A DNA stretch of 64,000 nucleotides, taken from Hemileia vastatrix (taxonomy: Eukaryota; Basidiomycota; Pucciniomycetes; Pucciniales; Zaghouaniaceae). Of this stretch, positions 59,514 through 64,000 are shown piece by piece. The stretch covers positions 10,821,001-10,885,000 of the forward strand of contig JASXTE010000001.1 in assembly GCA_030280995.1 (NCBI GenBank), given 5' to 3'. Made by a program: the position numbers and the translations under genes. Positions within the stretch are counted from its first letter, which is position 1, and each line of letters opens with the position of its first letter. The notes below the pieces were generated by a model that saw only the letters and a list, made by a program, of their open reading frames with translations, did no database searches and was not told where the DNA came from.

Positions 59514-60499
59514 GGGGGGTATGAAATTTTACCAATCCGCAATTAAATTAATTGCAGATAAAAATCCTTATACCCCAATTATCTTCTGCAATTTTTTTTT
59601 GCTAATAATTGGGTTATTAGACATTTTACATGTCAAATTGACCTCTTATTCAACATTTTTCTACTCAATTTTTCATAACCACATATTGGACAACTTTCTG
59701 TTATAACCAAATCTTGGCCTACTTTCATTCATAACCACATCTTTGACTACTCTCTGGATATGCCTTTTATCTTGCTGCACACTCCCATTCTCATCTCATC
59801 CCTTCTATTCTCTCTATTCAGAACACCTTGCTATCTCATCTGCTTGTGTTTGCTCCTTTCATCTTCAATTATCTTAACATGCCCCATCATCATATATCTT
59901 CTCAAAGGCAGCCTTCCCCCAGTTGTTCTTCAAATTGAACTATTCCCTCTTTCCCCCTCTCAGCTGAGAAATCAAAGACCATTCAATTAAAAAAAGATCA
60001 TCATCTTATTTTTATCAACTGGCTGAAAACTAAATCTAACTATGATTCTTGTTTTGGTACTGAAAATGCAACTAAATTATGATGGCCCCCTGCATAAAAA
60101 TTTAATAGTTATCTACTAATAGACAATGAATTATGGAATAAGACCAAGAGAAGGATAAATCTTTTACCTAAACAGATTTCTGAACATTTCAAGAATTACT
60201 GATCCAAATACAATAAGGAAAAGACTCTTTCATCTTCCACTGGTTTTTGTACTACTGACATCAATATCAGTAAGGGCATAAAATCCATAGATGATAAACT
60301 TGAATCTTTATGTCCTTACTTTAAAGAGATGGATGCTATTTTTGGAGAGTGAGCCGTTGTTAATCCTGAAAATATGTTGGATGGTGAAGATTCTATCTCT
60401 GAACTTGATGTCAAAACAAATCTTTTTCCTTCTTCTTCTACTCAAGCTTCCCCTCATTTAACTTGCACAAATCAAGATATCTTTTCAATAGATCCTTAT
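59514..60499 (+). mobile_element. Harbinger-like element E (family 2), left part
   Basis: The left end GGGGGGTATGAAATT follows TA (59512-59513), then a palindrome GCAATTAAATTAATTGC and the same hairpin as copy C (59573-59613). A broken SANT-like gene follows. The element is cut at 60500 by a CACTA-like terminus inside the ATAGATCCTTAT word, which is continuous in copies B and C. The right part was not found in the window. Confidence 0.8.
59879..60499 (+). pseudogene. SANT-like gene fragment, copy E
   Basis: Starts MPHHHISS. The frame passes through WLKTKSNYDSCFGTENATK, ELWNKTKRRINLLPKQI (here the Trp is intact), a TGA in FKNY-x-SKY, and a TGA in FGE-x-AVV. Homology ends at the 60500 insertion. 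Confidence 0.75.
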
Positions 60500-60600
60500 C
60501 ACCATGCAATATGGGGGGCAGACTTTCCAGCAAGTCTGCAACCTTGAAGCTGAATTCATATCCAGTTGAGCATGCATTGAGGGAGTGATGTAACTATTAT
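60500..60600 (+). mobile_element. CACTA-like left terminus, extent unknown
   Basis: CACCATGCAATATGGGGGGC followed by AGACTTTCCAGCAAGTC, a diverged relative of the 261-bp MITE end. The opposite terminus was not located. Confidence 0.6.
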
Positions 60601-61420
60601 GAAGAAACAAGAAAATTACTTTGAAAACACTTTGAAGGAAACTTGAACATTTATTGAAACACCAGTGATAATTATAAAAATAATATTGTGGCTTGGCTTA
60701 CAGGAATTTTTGCAGGAATATTCAGATAAGTGAAATCCACTACCAAAATAATAAGGCACATTCTTGAAATTGCAAATAATCATCTATTTTCTTCATTTTT
60801 TAAAAATAATAAAATTCTTATATAAATTGAGCTAAAAAGTCATTTAAATGTGTTTATAAGCTTTTTTTACCTATCAATCGATAGAGGAATCATCCAATAC
60901 TATAAAAAGTTATTCAAGAAAAAACATTTATTAAACTTATAATTTCATCAAATTTTTATCAATAAATATTTCTAGAGCTATATATTTCTTCTCATTGTAT
61001 GAACATATACTTTTGTATATTTTTCAAGCTTTAAAAGATTTGTGGAGGTTACATCACTCTCAAAATTGAAGTTAGAAAAAATTTAGTTAACTGCATAATT
61101 TAAAAATTTAATGTTTATGCCATAATTTTAAAAGTGAAAACAATATATGGGCTCTATTTTTTCAAAAAACTAATTTACTGTTATCTTCATTATAGCAAGA
61201 AAAATAAGGGTTAAATTTTTATGAGAATAAAACATATAGCTAAAATGTGGTGCACAATATTTATAACTTTATTTTTGTTTTCATTATGTTTCACTTTCAA
61301 TGCCCTATAATTATTATATCTTTATATTATTTACATTCTTTCAAAATTCTTCTTTCTACTAATTTCATCCCCTCTCTTGTGCTTCCAATTCTCTTCCCCT
61401 CTCAATTTTTCTCTCATTTT
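60601..61420. other. AT-rich stretch, no gene
   Basis: No gene or clear repeat. Possibly the interior of the CACTA-like element whose end lies at 60500. Confidence 0.4.
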
Positions 61421-61429
61421 TAATTGTAG

Positions 61430-62130
61430 TGTTATTCTCCCCTTTAATCTCCCCCCACCACCCCTTGTTCTCCCTTCACCAACCCTCTCCCTTGCACCTC
61501 ACCTCACCTAACTTTTTTTCTCCACTTTTAACCTTTTTTACTCCCTTCTTCACCCTTCTCCACTTCTTAATACTCCTAATCACTTTATTCACTCTCCTTC
61601 ACAACCCCTTTTCATCTATAAGGGCAAAAAAGGGTGACATGGGAAGCAAAATGGGTGGGGTGAAAAGAAAAAAGGTTGAGATGATGTGGAAGGGAAATGG
61701 TTGGGGTTGGGAGAAATAATAGTGGGGTTGGAAGCAAAAAGGTTGGGGTATTGTCAAAAGGGTGTGTTGGGTTGAAGGGGGAAAGAAATATTGAGAATTG
61801 AGGCTTGAGGCAAAAGAGGTGGGGTGGAGTGGTGAAAAGTTGGAAAGGGGTAAGGATGGATGAATAGGGAATTGAGAGTGATAAGATGAGGTGAAAAGTA
61901 AAATTTCAGTGGAGGGGAAAGTCCAGGAGTACTGAAACTTACTCTGGGAAAGCTGGAGAGTTCAGGTAGTGTATTGGGATGGTTATCTGAACAAGAGATG
62001 TGGGAAGAAAATAGGAAGAGATGGAAAGGCATAAAATCAAATGTGGAGAGGTGAAAATAATTTTAAATGAGGCAGAAAAAAACTGGAGGTGAACTCTATT
62101 GTTCGTCCAAAAAATATAGTTCACCCTGTC
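61430..62130. repeat. pyrimidine-rich then purine-rich block
   Basis: About 61430-61620 is C/T-rich and about 61625-62090 is G/A-rich, a strand switch like those in elements A and B but less extreme. It ends with a palindrome, GTGAACTCTATTGTTCG to ATATAGTTCAC at 62093-62126, related to the one in the 302-bp repeats of element F. The open frames across it are low complexity. Confidence 0.55.
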
Positions 62131-62149
62131 AGTTTGCAGTACTTATTTT

Positions 62150-64000
62150 TCACTTTCAAAAAAAATGGGTAACTCTGATGTATTTCTATTGGTACCCCTA
62201 AATCCAAACAAGATAAATCTTTGTTTGTTGTTTTTAATAAATACTGAAATTTGTGACGGAAGATGCACTAGAATGTAAAAGTTAGCCATGAAATAAAATT
62301 TTAATTTTTTACAAATTATTTTACAGAATTTTTCTGAAAACTATACATAAGACATAAAACTAATAAAATATGTATATTTTTGAAACAAGTTGAAAAATTG
62401 AACAAATACTATATTAAGATTTTGAAATGATTTGCTTTTTTTTATTTCATGAGATAAATGTCTTTATATTTTAATTTAGTTCTAAATTCTTTTATTGAGA
62501 TGCACAAAAGCTTCAAATTAAGTCATTGAGTTTAAATAAAGATTTAAAATTTGATATATTTCAAAATTTTGCAAGATTCGATTCTCCATGGTTAATATAC
62601 ATACCAGAATAATAACCTGCAAAAGCTAAAAAAATTAGTAAAATGTAATATTTTAAGTTCATCAATATTGATACTATAATCTATTAAGTAACATAACAAG
62701 CTCCTTGAGTCCTTTTTTAACTAAAATTTTTTCATTGCAAAGACTATATTTATTTTATAAAAATGATCTATCTTAGTTTATGTAGAACTTAGATTGAACT
62801 ACCAATGTAATCCTGTTTTCAACTATGGTTCAAGCTAAGTTAAACAAAGAGAAAATTTATCACTTTTCAAAAAAATTTTAAAGACCTCTAAATGTAAACA
62901 TAAGTATATTTATTTTTCACAAATATATATATTGAATACTTTGAAGTTGTGAAACTTAATAAAAATGATGAATCATTTTGAGAAACTACTTTATTAATAA
63001 TATTTGTAAGTATATTTTATATTATAATGATGTGATTAATTTTCTATATGATAGATTAAGAAACCTAATAAAAATTTATTTTATATAACTATAAGATATA
63101 GAAAAGGTTTCAGATTCTCTGTTTAAATTCAAAATAATTGAAAAGAAAAAAAATTGTTTTAAGTACAAATTATATAGATCCCTCAGGAAATCACTATGAT
63201 TTTTTTGGATGTATATGTGTAAATTAAAGTGAAGCCACATAGGATAAACTTGGTAGTTTCTTAAAAAATTAAAAAAAAATCTTTTTCATCAATATATATT
63301 TTAACTAAAATCCAAATTTTAAGCTTACTTTTCTTGTTTAAATCTGTACTGAAGTGTTGAAATATTCTCTATTGAAATTAATTTTTATGAAAATATACTT
63401 AATCTAATATTTCTCTTTGATCAGACTAATTACAAGAGGATTTATAAAGTCTTGTGTTTAAATAAAATATGAAATGGATTTTTTTTCACAAACTTAGAAA
63501 CTGCTTAGAAAAATATGTTTAATATCATCTATCAGTTTGATTATCATATTTCTAGTAAATCATTGATAAGTCCTTGTCCCATATATATTATTTAAGAATC
63601 ATGTTCAAAATTTCAGATTTGAATTACTCCTGTTGAAAATTCTGTTATATAAAAGAGAGAAGTAATCCTGAACTGTTTTGCTTAATTTTTTCCTCAAAAC
63701 CATTAAATTGAAATACTTTATATATTCATTTAAAATTTGTATTAAAATTTATTTTAACTATAATATAAAACCTTTTACACTGCCTTTTTTATATGGGTAT
63801 AAATAAACTATTAATTGTGTATTTTTTACTAAATAGGTATCATATAGTATTTTTCAGTGAGAAATTAATATAATGATGAGAAAATACCACTTCTATGTAT
63901 TAAATTCAGCTCTTGCACAATATTAAATTCTAAAATTCAACCTGAAAAAAATTCACATGAAAATTTTTTTTAAAATAATTGGTTCTTATTACAAGGTGGA
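62150..64000. other. gene-free AT-rich tail
   Basis: Very AT-rich sequence with no frame over about 60 codons and no recognisable transposon termini. Confidence 0.5.

Overview
The window is nuclear DNA of a filamentous fungus, most likely a basidiomycete and plausibly a rust (Pucciniales). The evidence is short GT-AG introns of about 50-110 nt, Ty3/gypsy elements of the fungal chromovirus type, and Tet-like 2OG-Fe(II) oxygenase genes of the kind expanded in Puccinia-type genomes. The assignment to rusts is inference. The DNA is very AT-rich and dominated by nested transposons. Host genes are confined to about 20.4-26 kb.

Host gene island (20.4-26 kb): a tRNA-Val(AAC) with an intron, a short hypothetical protein (-), an RRG9/neugrin-type mitochondrial protein (-), a ten-exon penta-EF-hand calcium-binding protein (+), and a four-exon GHITM/TMBIM5-type Bax-inhibitor family protein (+). 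RRG9 and the penta-EF-hand gene are divergent and share an intergenic region of about 260 bp.

Transposon region 0.37-18.7 kb (copies C, A, B), with relatives at 38.3-41.4 kb (F), 53.1-56.9 kb (D) and 59.5-60.5 kb (E): these belong to PIF/Harbinger (ISL2EU)-like DNA transposons with G-rich terminal inverted repeats flanked by TA. The best-preserved copy, A (5538-12068), carries three genes: a SANT/Myb-like protein with a coiled-coil tail (+), a TET/JBP-like 2OG-Fe(II) dioxygenase (-) and a DDE transposase (-). B repeats this order independently diverged. C retains the first two genes, D retains remnants, and F has lost the oxygenase. A transposon that recurrently carries a candidate DNA-modifying dioxygenase is the most interesting system here. 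Between oxygenase and transposase, A and B also hold a C-rich block followed by a G-rich block, which could fold into a large hairpin or G-quadruplex structure.

28-47 kb: a 2.56-kb element with inverted arms of about 390 bp, a decayed + strand Ty3/gypsy element (gag at 33 kb, pol at 42.9-46.9 kb), and a decayed - strand chromovirus (36.6-42.8 kb) interrupted by element F and by a CACTA-type MITE. Three full 261-bp copies of that MITE, each with its own 3-bp target duplication, lie at 31.6, 36.9 and 46.9 kb.

47-64 kb: remnants of Cys-rich transposon proteins, a Ty1/copia-like gag, element D, a second CACTA-like element split by an exactly 1500-bp solo LTR with a 5-bp target duplication (57601-59100), element E, and a gene-free AT-rich tail. 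All family and domain names were assigned by reading the sequence, without database searches.
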